A DNA stretch of 64,000 bases, taken from NCBI GenBank assembly GCA_009783235.1, contig WRHN01000002.1, forward strand, positions 124,001 through 188,000. Reading direction: 5' to 3'. Position numbers and translations under genes: made by a program. The stretch is from Candidatus Saccharimonadota bacterium (GTDB lineage: Bacteria; Patescibacteriota; Saccharimonadia; Saccharimonadales; Saccharimonadaceae). The first letter of the stretch is position 1; every line of letters starts with the position of its first letter. Positions 24,812 to 33,494 of this stretch are shown here, piece after piece. A model generated the notes under the pieces. It saw only the letters and a program-made list of their open reading frames with translations, was not told where the DNA came from and did not search any database.

Positions 24812-26050
24812 CTATCTATCCATCAAACTATCAACGCCCGGCAAATTCAACCCCGACAGTAATTCCAAACTAGCGCCACCGCCAGTGGAGATATGCGAAA
24901 AGCTGTCAACTTTTTGAACGTCCCAATTGCGAATAAAACTAGCGGTATCGCCGCCGCCAATGACCGACACGATACCTTGGTCATTCGCTAGAGCCTCGGC
25001 AACTTTAGCGGAACCGTTAGCCCAAGCTGGCTCTTCAGTCAGACCGAGCGGGCCATTCCAAATCACGGTGCGAGAACTTCCAATCAGCGCCGTTGCGTAA
25101 CCGATAGTTTGCTCGCCAATGTCCAGAATCTTGGTCGCTCGACTGAGCTGTTTGTCGCGACTCAAAACGACCTCTCGACGCTTGGCCTTAAGGTCTCCAG
25201 ATTCGCTAATCGCCACGTCACTCGGCAGGATAAACTTCGCCAAATATTCCTCGCCAAATTTATTTTGAGCCTGGTCAATGATTTTTTGGACCGTTTCGCC
25301 TTCACCGTCTTCAAACAAACTGTCGCCAATATCGAAACCGAGGTGCTTCAAGAAAGTGTTAGCCATAGCGCCGCCAATGATTATACCGTCGCAAATCTCA
25401 ATAAAATGACTGACTAGCTCAATTTTATCGCTAATCTTGGCTCCACCCAGCACTGCCACCAAAGGTCGCCCCGGATCATCAGTTGCCTGTTTTAAAGCCG
25501 TCCATTCGCGCTCGACCAAAAATCCTGCTGCGCTTGGCAAAAATTCGACTATCGCGTCGGTTGATGCCGCTTTGCGATGCACCACACCAAAACCGTCTTG
25601 CACAAAAAAATCGGCGGCCGAATCTTTGGCCAGCCTCTCGGCAAAATCGCGCTCATTGTCTTCTTCGCCTGCGTAAAATCGCAAGTTTTCTAACAATAAA
25701 ATTTCACCCTCAACCAAACCAGAACTAGCCGCGCGCACTTCTGGACCTACACAATCACGAACGAACTTCACTTCTCGACCCAACGCTTGAGCCAACTTTT
25801 TGGCTACTGGTTTAAGTGAGAATTTTTCATCACGCTCACCGCTAGGACGACCCAAATGCGAACAAATAACCACCTTGGATTGTTGCTCAAGCAAATAATT
25901 AATGGTCGCCAAACTCGCCTCAATGCGAAAATCGTCGTCTATCTGGCCATCAGCCGTCATTGGCACGTTATAATCAACTCTTAGCAAAACAGTTTTGCCA
26001 ACCACGTCAATATCATGCAGAGTTTTTTTAGGAAAAACCACCTGACTCAT
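24812..26050 (-). CDS. pgk: Phosphoglycerate kinase
   Basis: Glycolytic enzyme forming ATP from 1,3-bisphosphoglycerate. The 412 residues start with the family motif 'KTVLLRVDYNVPM', with substrate-binding 'CSHLGRPSGERDEK' near residue 60, 'AVLGGAKISDKI' and the C-terminal nucleotide-binding 'GGGDTASF' and 'STGGGASLELL'. ATG 26050 overlaps the pyk stop (TAATG), making a two-gene glycolytic operon for both ATP-yielding steps. This fits an energy metabolism limited to substrate-level phosphorylation. Confidence 0.95.
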   Translation of the reverse strand: MSQVVFPKKTLHDIDVVGKTVLLRVDYNVPMTADGQIDDDFRIEASLATINYLLEQQSKVVICSHLGRPSGERDEKFSLKPVAKKLAQALGREVKFVRDCVGPEVRAASSGLVEGEILLLENLRFYAGEEDNERDFAERLAKDSAADFFVQDGFGVVHRKAASTDAIVEFLPSAAGFLVEREWTALKQATDDPGRPLVAVLGGAKISDKIELVSHFIEICDGIIIGGAMANTFLKHLGFDIGDSLFEDGEGETVQKIIDQAQNKFGEEYLAKFILPSDVAISESGDLKAKRREVVLSRDKQLSRATKILDIGEQTIGYATALIGSSRTVIWNGPLGLTEEPAWANGSAKVAEALANDQGIVSVIGGGDTASFIRNWDVQKVDSFSHISTGGGASLELLSGLNLPGVDSLMDR

Positions 26051-27450
26051 TATTTAATCTCGACCACACGCACCGTATCGGCACCCTTAGATTCCGTCGA
26101 ACTGATAATAATGGCTTTTTTGTGTTTGAAATTATCTTCCTGCATATACCGCAGACCGTAGTCGAGCTTGGTGTCTTTGGTGATAATTGACTGCACGCCA
26201 AACAACATCTCCATTTGATTTGCCACGCGTTGGTTGTTAGTGATAGCAATAATCGGTCGCTCGGGTCGCTGCAAAGACACACTTTGTGCCGTCGCACCGC
26301 TGCGTGTCTCCACGACTATTGCGTCAGCATTTTCTGCGTGCAATAAATCAACCGACTCAATCGCTAAGTGATCACGTCGGGCATCAATCACCCGTAAAGC
26401 GTCAGTGATACGAGTGGGCGGCATAGCACTCTGCGCGTAGGCTATAGTTTTTTGCATCACCTTCACAGCCTCAATAGGATACTGACCGTTGGTCGTCTCA
26501 TCAGACAACATAGTTACGTCAGCACCAGACATCGCCGCGTAGGCAATGTCAGAAACTTCGGCGCGCGTCGGATTAGGATTTTCCATCATTGAGGTTAACA
26601 TTTGGCTCGCCACAATACTAAATTTGCCGTATTTCTCGCACAGTTCCAGGATTTCCTGTTGAATCACCGGCACTTTTTCAACACCAATATCAGCGCTCAT
26701 ATCATTTCTAGCAACCATCACTCCGTCCGACGCTTTAACAATTTCTTCAAGGTTGTTCCAATCGGTAGCTGACTTAGTTTCGACTTTGGCAATAATTTTT
26801 GCCTCAGATTTGCGAGTTTTAAGCATACGTCGCAGTTTTTCAATATCGCTAGCACGCTGCACAAAACTCATCGCCACATAATCATAATCCTGCGTTGCCC
26901 CCCACGCAATATCCTCTAGGTCTTTTTTAGTGAAAATATCGCCGCCAAAATCTGTGTCGGGCAAATTAACGCCTTTTTTACTCATCAAAAAACTCTTGTT
27001 TTTTATTTTGACGTGCACAGTTTTGCCAACAACTTTAATAATTTCCGCATTAATCGTGCCGTCCGATAAAGTCAATTTTTCACCTGGCTTAACGTTTTTA
27101 GAAATGTCGTGCTGGATTGGTAAATTCGGCCCGCCGTCATGTTCAATACCGTAGGTCAGCATAATCACGTCGCCGGCTTTAATGTCGTAATGATTATCGA
27201 CGAGCTTACCCAAACGAATTTTCGGGCCTTGCAAGTCTTGAATAATCGCTACGTTGACTCCGCGCTTTTTAGCAGCAGCACGAATCCATTTGAATTCCTG
27301 CGCGCGCTCTTCGTTTTTGCCGTGAGAAAAATTATGCCTGAAGCCACGCACGCCCAAATGAATCATGCGGTCGATTTTGGCGGGGCTAGACGAAGCCGGG
27401 CCCAGAGTAATTAAGATTTTTGTTAAGTTGTATTTTAAATTAATGCCCAT
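26050..27450 (-). CDS. pyk: Pyruvate kinase
   Basis: Final glycolytic step, PEP plus ADP to pyruvate plus ATP. The 466 residues have 'TLGPASSSPAKIDRMI', 'RHNFSHG', 'IIAKVETKSATDW' containing the catalytic Lys and metal ligands, 'MVARNDMSADIG', and 'SGADVTMLSDETTNGQYP' in place of the common 'MLSGETAxGxYP'. A C-terminal domain of normal length follows, without the extra PEP-utiliser domain. ATG 27450 lies 6 bp after TAAACT with an upstream TGT, so the pyk-pgk transcript is probably leaderless. Confidence 0.95.
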   Translation of the reverse strand: MGINLKYNLTKILITLGPASSSPAKIDRMIHLGVRGFRHNFSHGKNEERAQEFKWIRAAAKKRGVNVAIIQDLQGPKIRLGKLVDNHYDIKAGDVIMLTYGIEHDGGPNLPIQHDISKNVKPGEKLTLSDGTINAEIIKVVGKTVHVKIKNKSFLMSKKGVNLPDTDFGGDIFTKKDLEDIAWGATQDYDYVAMSFVQRASDIEKLRRMLKTRKSEAKIIAKVETKSATDWNNLEEIVKASDGVMVARNDMSADIGVEKVPVIQQEILELCEKYGKFSIVASQMLTSMMENPNPTRAEVSDIAYAAMSGADVTMLSDETTNGQYPIEAVKVMQKTIAYAQSAMPPTRITDALRVIDARRDHLAIESVDLLHAENADAIVVETRSGATAQSVSLQRPERPIIAITNNQRVANQMEMLFGVQSIITKDTKLDYGLRYMQEDNFKHKKAIIISSTESKGADTVRVVEIK

Positions 27451-27468
27451 GGGCTCAGTTTAACATAA

Positions 27469-28911
27469 TCACTTTAACTTGTCGAGCGGCAAACTAAAAC
27501 CAAACACCGAACCTTCGCCCTCGATGGAGCTAAAAATAATCGTGCCGCCATGAGTCGTAATAATTTTCTTGGCTAAAAACAAACCGATGCCAGTGCCATC
27601 TGGCCGAGTAGTACGCGCGTTGGATGCGCGGTAAAACTTGCTGAACAATTTAGATTGCTCTTTAGCTGGCACACCGATGCCCTCGTCTTCCACGGTAAAA
27701 ACTAACTGCTTGCTGTGAACCACCAGATCAATCACCACTTTATGTTTTGGGTATGTGTAATAAATTGCGTTATCAATAAAATTCATGACAACTTGGCTGA
27801 TTTTTTCTTCGTCTATCATCACCGCTTCTGGCAGCTTTTTACCATATTGTGCAATAATCTTGACGTTTTTTTCGCTTGCCATGGCGCGCGTTTGGGCAAT
27901 GCGTTTTTCGACGATTTCTCTCACGCTACATTCTGTTTTATTCAGCACAAAATGCCCCGTCTGAATACGCGATATGTTCAAAAAATCTTTCACGGAACTC
28001 GACATATTTGTTGCACTTTCGTTAATCTGGCGAATAGCCCTTTCTTGTTCTTTGGTCAATTTGCCAAAATCTCCCCGCGCCAACATATCAGAGTAGCCCT
28101 CTATGGCCGTAATTGGCGTGCGTAGTTGATGCGAGGCAATCGACATGAATTCATCTTTGGCAACGCTCAGGCGCTCCATTTTATCTTTGGCGGTCGTTAC
28201 TGCGCCCAACATTTTGGTCTCTGGGTTCTCGATGGTGTTAATCATAATGACGACAATGATAGTGTGGGCCAGCGTGCTGAGCAATATCCATCTACCAAGT
28301 AGCCCCTGAACAATAACCGTAGCGCCATACAAAACAATAAACGTGAGTACCGGAATAAACCGTCGTTTGTTGATATTGCGTGACAATTTTAGATTTTTAA
28401 TCGCTATCCACAGCCAAAAAGCCATCATACAGCCAACCACCGGTATCATAAAATACGTGATGATCGGGCTGTAACTATATCCGTGCATGCCATCGTAAAA
28501 AACATCTAATTTAGTTGAAAGCGTAAATACCACAAAGACCGCTGATAAAACAGCTAGAGAGATTCCCCCGTTTCTTATGCGCTGACGTCTCTTCTCTATC
28601 GAAATCGTTCTGTCGATTGATATCACGTACAGAGTCATCAAAACCGTTACAGCAAAAATCAAAACCACGTACATCTTCAAAACAAACATCCACCAAAGAT
28701 AATTATCGGGCAGACTTTGCACCGCAACGTAGCAACCAAACTCGAAGACAACTTCCGCAATGACTGTAAAAAGTAGAAAAACAAAAATTTTATTTGATAA
28801 ATCGCCAATTGGTTTCTTCAAAAAATAAATAGCCGCGCTAAGAATCAATACGACCAAGCACGCTAGATTAATTCCAGCGAAAAGCGAGAATGGATTGAAA
28901 TCAACAACCAT
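27469..28911 (-). CDS. Orphan sensor histidine kinase with seven-helix membrane sensor
   Basis: A 480-residue kinase. The first ~225 residues form seven membrane helices, resembling 7TM histidine-kinase N-termini. HisKA follows with SIASHQLRTPITAI (His about 262), then HATPase_c with N box 'VMNFIDNAIYY', G1 'VEDEGIGVP', F box 'FSKFYR' and G2 'GTGIGLFLAKKI'. No response regulator gene lies nearby, so its partner is encoded elsewhere. ATG 28911 is preferred; GTG 28917 is in frame and only 5 bp from the -10 TATAAT (28923-28928), so a leaderless GTG start is also possible. Confidence 0.9.
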   Translation of the reverse strand: MVVDFNPFSLFAGINLACLVVLILSAAIYFLKKPIGDLSNKIFVFLLFTVIAEVVFEFGCYVAVQSLPDNYLWWMFVLKMYVVLIFAVTVLMTLYVISIDRTISIEKRRQRIRNGGISLAVLSAVFVVFTLSTKLDVFYDGMHGYSYSPIITYFMIPVVGCMMAFWLWIAIKNLKLSRNINKRRFIPVLTFIVLYGATVIVQGLLGRWILLSTLAHTIIVVIMINTIENPETKMLGAVTTAKDKMERLSVAKDEFMSIASHQLRTPITAIEGYSDMLARGDFGKLTKEQERAIRQINESATNMSSSVKDFLNISRIQTGHFVLNKTECSVREIVEKRIAQTRAMASEKNVKIIAQYGKKLPEAVMIDEEKISQVVMNFIDNAIYYTYPKHKVVIDLVVHSKQLVFTVEDEGIGVPAKEQSKLFSKFYRASNARTTRPDGTGIGLFLAKKIITTHGGTIIFSSIEGEGSVFGFSLPLDKLK

Positions 28912-28948
28912 AACCACCTTAAATTATATCACAGCCAGGGCCGCCGTA

Positions 28949-30730
28949 CTAGTGGACAATTATGTCGCCCGCGTCGATGGGCTGCTTAATCGGATCACCA
29001 TACTCTGGAAAAGAGACCTCGTAGAGCTGCCCCGCTTCATCATAATTATAGTAACCCGACCGAATTGACGGCAACGACTGATATTCTCGTTTGTGAGAAA
29101 CAGGATTCGTGCCAAATTTATGCAATAAATAATAGCCTACAGGTCTTTCTTCTGGCGGCAACTCCAAACATTTATCGTGCAGCCGCTTAATCACATCGGC
29201 CCTAAACTCATTGTCGCCGTCCTTTAGCGCTAAATAAGCAGCTGGCAACTGCTGCCCTCCACTAACAGTCAGAGCTTGCGCTTCCACCTCTAAAACAGCT
29301 GGATCTTTATCAATAAATTGCTCAATGGAAAACAAATAATGTATTTCACCGTTAGCGTCCGCAAAACTATCGTTAGCGCGGCCCAGAACCTCTTCGTAAC
29401 CGTCCGTATCACGTTTTGCATAATCACCAGTTTTCCAATAACCGTCTGCGGTCTGAGATTCCTGAACCAGCTCGGGCTGCTTAAAATACCCTTTCATTTG
29501 GGTTTTTGGAGCGCTAACTTCCAGCTTGCCACTTCCAGCGCCAATAACTTCCTTGCCCTCTGAATCAATCAAGCGAGATTTGACGCCAGGCACTGGCCGA
29601 TAAGTTCTATGACCAAGCGTCATGTGGGTCAATGGACCGAGCTCGCTCATGCCATAACAAACAGTCAAAGGATTTTGCGCGCCGAACCGATCTACCATTG
29701 CGCGATTAATATTCTCAAATAACTCTGGGCTAACGGGCTCACCGCCGCAAATTGCTAATCTGAGGTTCCTCAAGGCCCCGTCCGGCAGATTAGCCTGAGG
29801 AAACATAGCGAAATGGCTAGGCGCTGCCACGGCAATGTTCAAGTTCAATCCGTAAACATCATCTGGAAAAGTTAATCTATTATAAAACGGTTGCGGCACC
29901 TGAGTAGTGCCGAAAAACCACTGGGCTATCGCACTATTGACTAAACCCGTTGGGTGGTTACCCGGGATGAAAATTCCGTTGCGCTCACCCGGCTGCAGAT
30001 TAAGACCCAAGGCGGGATCATCGTAAACCTCCCCCATAGCCACCAGTTCCCGGTCTGTTTTTTCGATTCCCTTTGGTGTGCCAGTTGAACCACCAGTGTA
30101 CAGTAAAACTGAAGTTCTATCAGGTTGGTAAACGGCCTCAAGGCAGTCGCTCTGACTGGCACCCCCCCCCAGCAAATCACTTATCGAAAAAAGTTCTATG
30201 CCCGGCATGGCTCGGCTCTTAATCGCTTTCATAGCGCTGTGGTCTTCTGGGTCTAAAACACGCTTCAGTTGATCTGGCAGTTGCGGCGGAACGTCAACAA
30301 CATTATCAGCAAACGAAACTATCACTAAATTTTTAACACTGGTGCGAGCAATTTGCTCAGCTACCCTAGGATAAAACGCGTCTAAAACTACCACTGTCTC
30401 TGCATTTGGACGATCAAGATAAGTCGGGCCATCATCAGCTAACATAGTGTCGCCCACAAAATTAGCCTGAATCCCCGCTTTGTTCAACCCATAAAGACCG
30501 TTCATCGTAGACGGCACTGTCGGCACGCAAAAAGTTACCGAGCTGTCTTGGTCAGTCTGCAGATTTTTAAAAGCTCTCGCGTAACGATCCATTTCTGCAT
30601 CGGCCTCGGCGAAAGTCATTTGATTGCCAAAATAATCAATAGCTGGAATATCAGAATCATCCCAATGATCCCGGTTAACATCCCGCCAGTTTTGATACAA
30701 CGATTTATCTAAATCTAACACTTCTCTCAT
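28949..30730 (-). CDS. AMP-forming acyl-CoA synthetase/ligase (ANL superfamily)
   Basis: Activates a carboxylate (fatty acid or other) as an acyl-adenylate. The 593 residues have the P-loop-like LLYTGGSTGTPKG near residue 210, 'AICGGEPVSPELF', 'YGMSELGPL', the hinge 'KTGDYAKRDTDG' and the C-terminal catalytic Lys in NPVSHKREYQ. Substrate is unknown; no fatty acid pathway genes are nearby. A run of nine G on the coding strand (30162-30170) at about residue 187, encoding Gly-Gly-Gly, could cause slippage frameshifts. A ribosome site GAGGTG precedes ATG 30730. It is followed by the histidine kinase and preceded by metG. Confidence 0.87.
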   Translation of the reverse strand: MREVLDLDKSLYQNWRDVNRDHWDDSDIPAIDYFGNQMTFAEADAEMDRYARAFKNLQTDQDSSVTFCVPTVPSTMNGLYGLNKAGIQANFVGDTMLADDGPTYLDRPNAETVVVLDAFYPRVAEQIARTSVKNLVIVSFADNVVDVPPQLPDQLKRVLDPEDHSAMKAIKSRAMPGIELFSISDLLGGGASQSDCLEAVYQPDRTSVLLYTGGSTGTPKGIEKTDRELVAMGEVYDDPALGLNLQPGERNGIFIPGNHPTGLVNSAIAQWFFGTTQVPQPFYNRLTFPDDVYGLNLNIAVAAPSHFAMFPQANLPDGALRNLRLAICGGEPVSPELFENINRAMVDRFGAQNPLTVCYGMSELGPLTHMTLGHRTYRPVPGVKSRLIDSEGKEVIGAGSGKLEVSAPKTQMKGYFKQPELVQESQTADGYWKTGDYAKRDTDGYEEVLGRANDSFADANGEIHYLFSIEQFIDKDPAVLEVEAQALTVSGGQQLPAAYLALKDGDNEFRADVIKRLHDKCLELPPEERPVGYYLLHKFGTNPVSHKREYQSLPSIRSGYYNYDEAGQLYEVSFPEYGDPIKQPIDAGDIIVH

Positions 30731-30747
30731 AACACCTCAATTCTACT

Positions 30748-32196
30748 TCATTGCTTCCTCTCAAACAATACCTTGCTAAGCTCGCCTACCGACGCGCCGC
30801 CAAATATGTCTTTAATTTTCTCGGCCGTATCTGGCAAAAACGGCGTCAATAGTTCGCCGACCTGTCTCAAACCAGTTGCCAAATAGTTCATCACCGCCGC
30901 TACTTCCGCCTGTTTTGAACTATCTTTATTCAATTCCCACGGTTTTTGCTCGTCAATGTACTGATTCAAATGCTGAACCAATTTCCATATTTCTTCCAGC
31001 GCCAAATCAAATCGCAGCTCGTCCATTTGTTGAGAAAACCTGGTCGAATCCCAGACGAAATCTTTTGACTTAGCAATTTTACCGCCCGCAAAACGCGTTA
31101 TCATATTGGAACTGCGCGAAACTAAATTGCCCAAAGTGTTGGCCAAATCACTATTATAAGAGTTTTTAAACCGCTCTGGCGTATAGTCGCCGTCGTCGAA
31201 AGTCGGAACATAGCGCAAGAAGAAATAGCGAAAAGCGTCGCAGCCATACTCATCAATAATGTCCAGCGGCGAAATCGCGTTGCCCTTAGATTTGCTCAAT
31301 TTGTCGCCGCTAAGATTAACGAAGCCATGCACCAGCAATTTTTCAGGCAGCTCAAGTCCCAGCCCCAGCAAAATCGCTGGCCAAATAACCGCATGAAACC
31401 GCAGAATATCTTTGCCCAAAACTTCAATTTCAGCTGGCCAAACTTTTCTGGTCTCCAGATTTTTCCACCAGTCCTCTAGCTTAGCACCCTGGTCAAGCAC
31501 CGTAATATAATTCGACAGCGCGTCAACCCACACGTACATCACCTGGGTTTCATCGCCCGGCACCGGCACTCCCCAGCTCAACTTTTCAACCGAACGGCTA
31601 ATCGAGACGTCTTGCGCGCCGTTTTTTATCAACTCGCGAATTTCCTTACCCCGCCACTCAGGCACAATCTGCTCAGAGAATCGTCGTATTTCCTCAGTAA
31701 ACTGACTGACCTTCAAAAAGTAATTTTCGTCTTCAACTTTTTCGAGCTTGGCGTGGTTCGGGCACCGATAGTTCATCGCTTTCGCCTCGGTTTCTGTCAC
31801 AAAACCTTCGCAGCCCACGCAGTACCAACCTTCGTATTTAGCTTTATATATCATACCGGCGGCGTCCAGTCGGCGCCAAACTTCCTGCACTCTCAACATG
31901 TGCTCGGCGTCGGTAGTGCGCACAAACTGAGTATGACTAATGTTCATTTGCCGCAAAAAATCTTGAAAAATCGGCGTTAGCTGGTCGACAAATTCTTGCG
32001 GGGTTTGATTCTCGGCCTTAGCTTTTTCGGCAATCTTGGTGCCATGCTCGTCCAGGCCAGCCGAAAACAGCACTTCGTGGCCCTGGTTTTTTTGATAGCG
32101 AAACCACACGTCCGCCAGCAAATAGTCCATGGCGTGGCCAATGTGGGGCTGGGCGTTGGTGTATGGAATGGCGGTAGTGATATATTTAGTTTTCAT
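30748..32196 (-). CDS. metG: Methionyl-tRNA synthetase
   Basis: Charges tRNA-Met. The 482-residue class I enzyme has the HIGH-type motif in YTNAQPHIGHAMDYL, a zinc-binding connective peptide with CVGC and YRCPNH, and the KMSKS-type DKLSKSKGN. It ends after the anticodon-binding helical domain, with no C-terminal EMAP-like dimerisation domain. ATG 32196 lies 7 bp after TAAACT preceded by TGC, suggesting a leaderless mRNA. It diverges from the left pilin-like gene. Confidence 0.95.
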   Translation of the reverse strand: MKTKYITTAIPYTNAQPHIGHAMDYLLADVWFRYQKNQGHEVLFSAGLDEHGTKIAEKAKAENQTPQEFVDQLTPIFQDFLRQMNISHTQFVRTTDAEHMLRVQEVWRRLDAAGMIYKAKYEGWYCVGCEGFVTETEAKAMNYRCPNHAKLEKVEDENYFLKVSQFTEEIRRFSEQIVPEWRGKEIRELIKNGAQDVSISRSVEKLSWGVPVPGDETQVMYVWVDALSNYITVLDQGAKLEDWWKNLETRKVWPAEIEVLGKDILRFHAVIWPAILLGLGLELPEKLLVHGFVNLSGDKLSKSKGNAISPLDIIDEYGCDAFRYFFLRYVPTFDDGDYTPERFKNSYNSDLANTLGNLVSRSSNMITRFAGGKIAKSKDFVWDSTRFSQQMDELRFDLALEEIWKLVQHLNQYIDEQKPWELNKDSSKQAEVAAVMNYLATGLRQVGELLTPFLPDTAEKIKDIFGGASVGELSKVLFERKQ

Positions 32197-32265
32197 AAGT
32201 AGTAGTTTAGCACATTTTGGACGTTTCTCTTAACTCAGACCGTCGCGGCGACGGCCGGCGCACGT

Positions 32266-32471
32266 TTTTAATAAACAAAGGGAGGGAAAATGAATAAATT
32301 AGTTAAAAAAGAAAAGGGCTTCACCATTATCGAAGTTGTTTTAGTCTTGGCTATTGCCGGACTTATCTTCATGGTAGTATTCTTGGCAGTGCCAGGTCTA
32401 CAAAGAAGTCAACGTGATACACAGCGTAGACAAGACGTTGGACGTCTGATATCAACTATTACGAGTATTCA
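32266..32471 (+). repeat. Left arm of a perfect 206-bp inverted repeat
   Basis: Identical, base for base, to the reverse complement of 33230-33435. It covers 24 bp of leader with the GGGAGGG ribosome site plus the first 61 codons of the pilin-like gene. The identity stops abruptly on both sides. Confidence 0.97.
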
Positions 32472-32814
32472 AGGCAACACTAGGGGCCAAATACCAGCAG
32501 ACATGGGTGATTATCAAGAGGATCCAGGCGGCAACCACGGCACAGTCTATGCGGAGTTAGTCTCTGGCGGCAGTAGGTTTAGCGACCCCTCGACTCAGGG
32601 CGCATATCAAATAGTAGCTATAGCTGATGGCGCTGACTTAACGACCGCTAATGGTGCGATGACTGCTGTTGGTCAGTTCGTTATAGCTATTAACGCTTCT
32701 TGTGCTGATAACCCATCAGCAGCGACGCCATTCCAGGCTTCGGGCGGTGCTAACAATGCTTCCTTTGCGGTAGCGATGCAGATGGAAGGTAGCGTTTATT
32801 GCCAAAACGGTTAG
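32290..32814 (+). CDS. Type IV pilin-like protein, left copy
   Basis: A 174-residue prepilin: basic leader MNKLVKKEKG, cleavage before Phe in GFTIIEVV with Glu5 of the mature protein, a ~25-residue hydrophobic helix, then 'RSQRDTQRRQDVGRLISTI' and a variable C-terminal domain ending in a Cys pair (NASCAD and VYCQNG). The first 61 residues are identical to the convergent gene at 32890; the C-terminal parts diverge but keep 'GGSRF.DPS.QG' and 'GANNASFAV'. Only a weak promoter is visible; a hairpin (32240-32254) lies just upstream. Probably a silent or lowly expressed partner of the right copy (inference). Confidence 0.88.
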   Translation: MNKLVKKEKGFTIIEVVLVLAIAGLIFMVVFLAVPGLQRSQRDTQRRQDVGRLISTITSIQGNTRGQIPADMGDYQEDPGGNHGTVYAELVSGGSRFSDPSTQGAYQIVAIADGADLTTANGAMTAVGQFVIAINASCADNPSAATPFQASGGANNASFAVAMQMEGSVYCQNG

Positions 32815-32828
32815 TTAGAACCTGAACT

Positions 32829-32870
32829 GTATTTTAAAAATCCGCCGTTGACGGCGGATTTTTAAAATAC
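32829..32870. terminator. Bidirectional terminator between the convergent pilin genes
   Basis: Perfect inverted repeat with 20-bp arms around TG (GTATTTTAAAAATCCGCCGT and its complement). The A- and T-rich flanks let it work in both directions. Its centre coincides within 1 bp with the centre of the 206-bp repeats. Confidence 0.92.
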
Positions 32871-32889
32871 AACCTAGCTAAATTAAATA

Positions 32890-33411
32890 TTAGCCCTGCT
32901 GACAGTAGTAACCACCCTCGGTCACCATACCAACAGCAAATGATGCATTATTAGCACCACCAGCTTCTACGAAAGGATCAGCAGCACTAGTACCACAGTT
33001 AGCATTGATAGCTATAGCAAAATCACCTGCGTTATCCAGGCCAGCGTTGTTATAGCTGGTCTCGCCAGAAGCAAAGACAGCTACAACATTGTAAAGGCCT
33101 TGGTTAGATGGGTCATTGAAACGACTACCGCCAGCTTGCAGTTCATCGATTACCTGACCGCCAGCTTGGTAAGGTACGACACCTTCAGTACCGCCTTCAC
33201 TACCAGGTATATCACCTCGGTTGTTTGACTGAATACTCGTAATAGTTGATATCAGACGTCCAACGTCTTGTCTACGCTGTGTATCACGTTGACTTCTTTG
33301 TAGACCTGGCACTGCCAAGAATACTACCATGAAGATAAGTCCGGCAATAGCCAAGACTAAAACAACTTCGATAATGGTGAAGCCCTTTTCTTTTTTAACT
33401 AATTTATTCAT
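32890..33411 (-). CDS. Type IV pilin-like protein, right copy
   Basis: A 173-residue prepilin sharing the first 61 residues exactly with the left copy: leader, GFTIIEVV cleavage site, hydrophobic helix and start of the globular part. The C-terminal domain differs ('GSEGGTEGVVPYQAGGQVID', then 'GGSRFNDPSNQGLYNVV') and ends with NANCGT and YYCQQG, likely a disulfide pair. GGGAGGG lies 5 nt before ATG. A good promoter sits just outside the repeat (33452-33479), so this copy is probably the expressed one. Assembly genes (pilB, pilC, pilD) are not in the window. Confidence 0.88.
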   Translation of the reverse strand: MNKLVKKEKGFTIIEVVLVLAIAGLIFMVVFLAVPGLQRSQRDTQRRQDVGRLISTITSIQSNNRGDIPGSEGGTEGVVPYQAGGQVIDELQAGGSRFNDPSNQGLYNVVAVFASGETSYNNAGLDNAGDFAIAINANCGTSAADPFVEAGGANNASFAVGMVTEGGYYCQQG

Positions 33412-33435
33412 TTTCCCTCCCTTTGTTTATTAAAA
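33230..33435 (-). repeat. Right arm of the 206-bp inverted repeat
   Basis: Exact reverse complement of 32266-32471. The segment between the arms (32472-33229) carries both variable pilin tails and the shared terminator; recombination between arms would exchange the tails. Confidence 0.97.
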
Positions 33436-33451
33436 TTAGTTTATAACGTAC

Positions 33452-33479
33452 AGTCTAGCAGAAATTTTTCAAAAAGCAA
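33452..33479 (-). promoter_or_regulatory. Promoter of the right pilin-like gene
   Basis: Minus strand: -35 TTGCTT (33474-33479), 16-bp spacer, -10 TAGACT (33452-33457) with an extended TGC. It lies just outside the inverted repeat, so it stays in place whichever tail is connected to it. Confidence 0.6.
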
Positions 33480-33494
33480 GTGTTTAAAAAATTT

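Noticed and set aside
32240-32254. GC hairpin as terminator upstream of the left pilin
   Set aside because: The T run starts 11 bp after the stem, too far for a normal intrinsic terminator; kept only as a possible obstacle to transcription.
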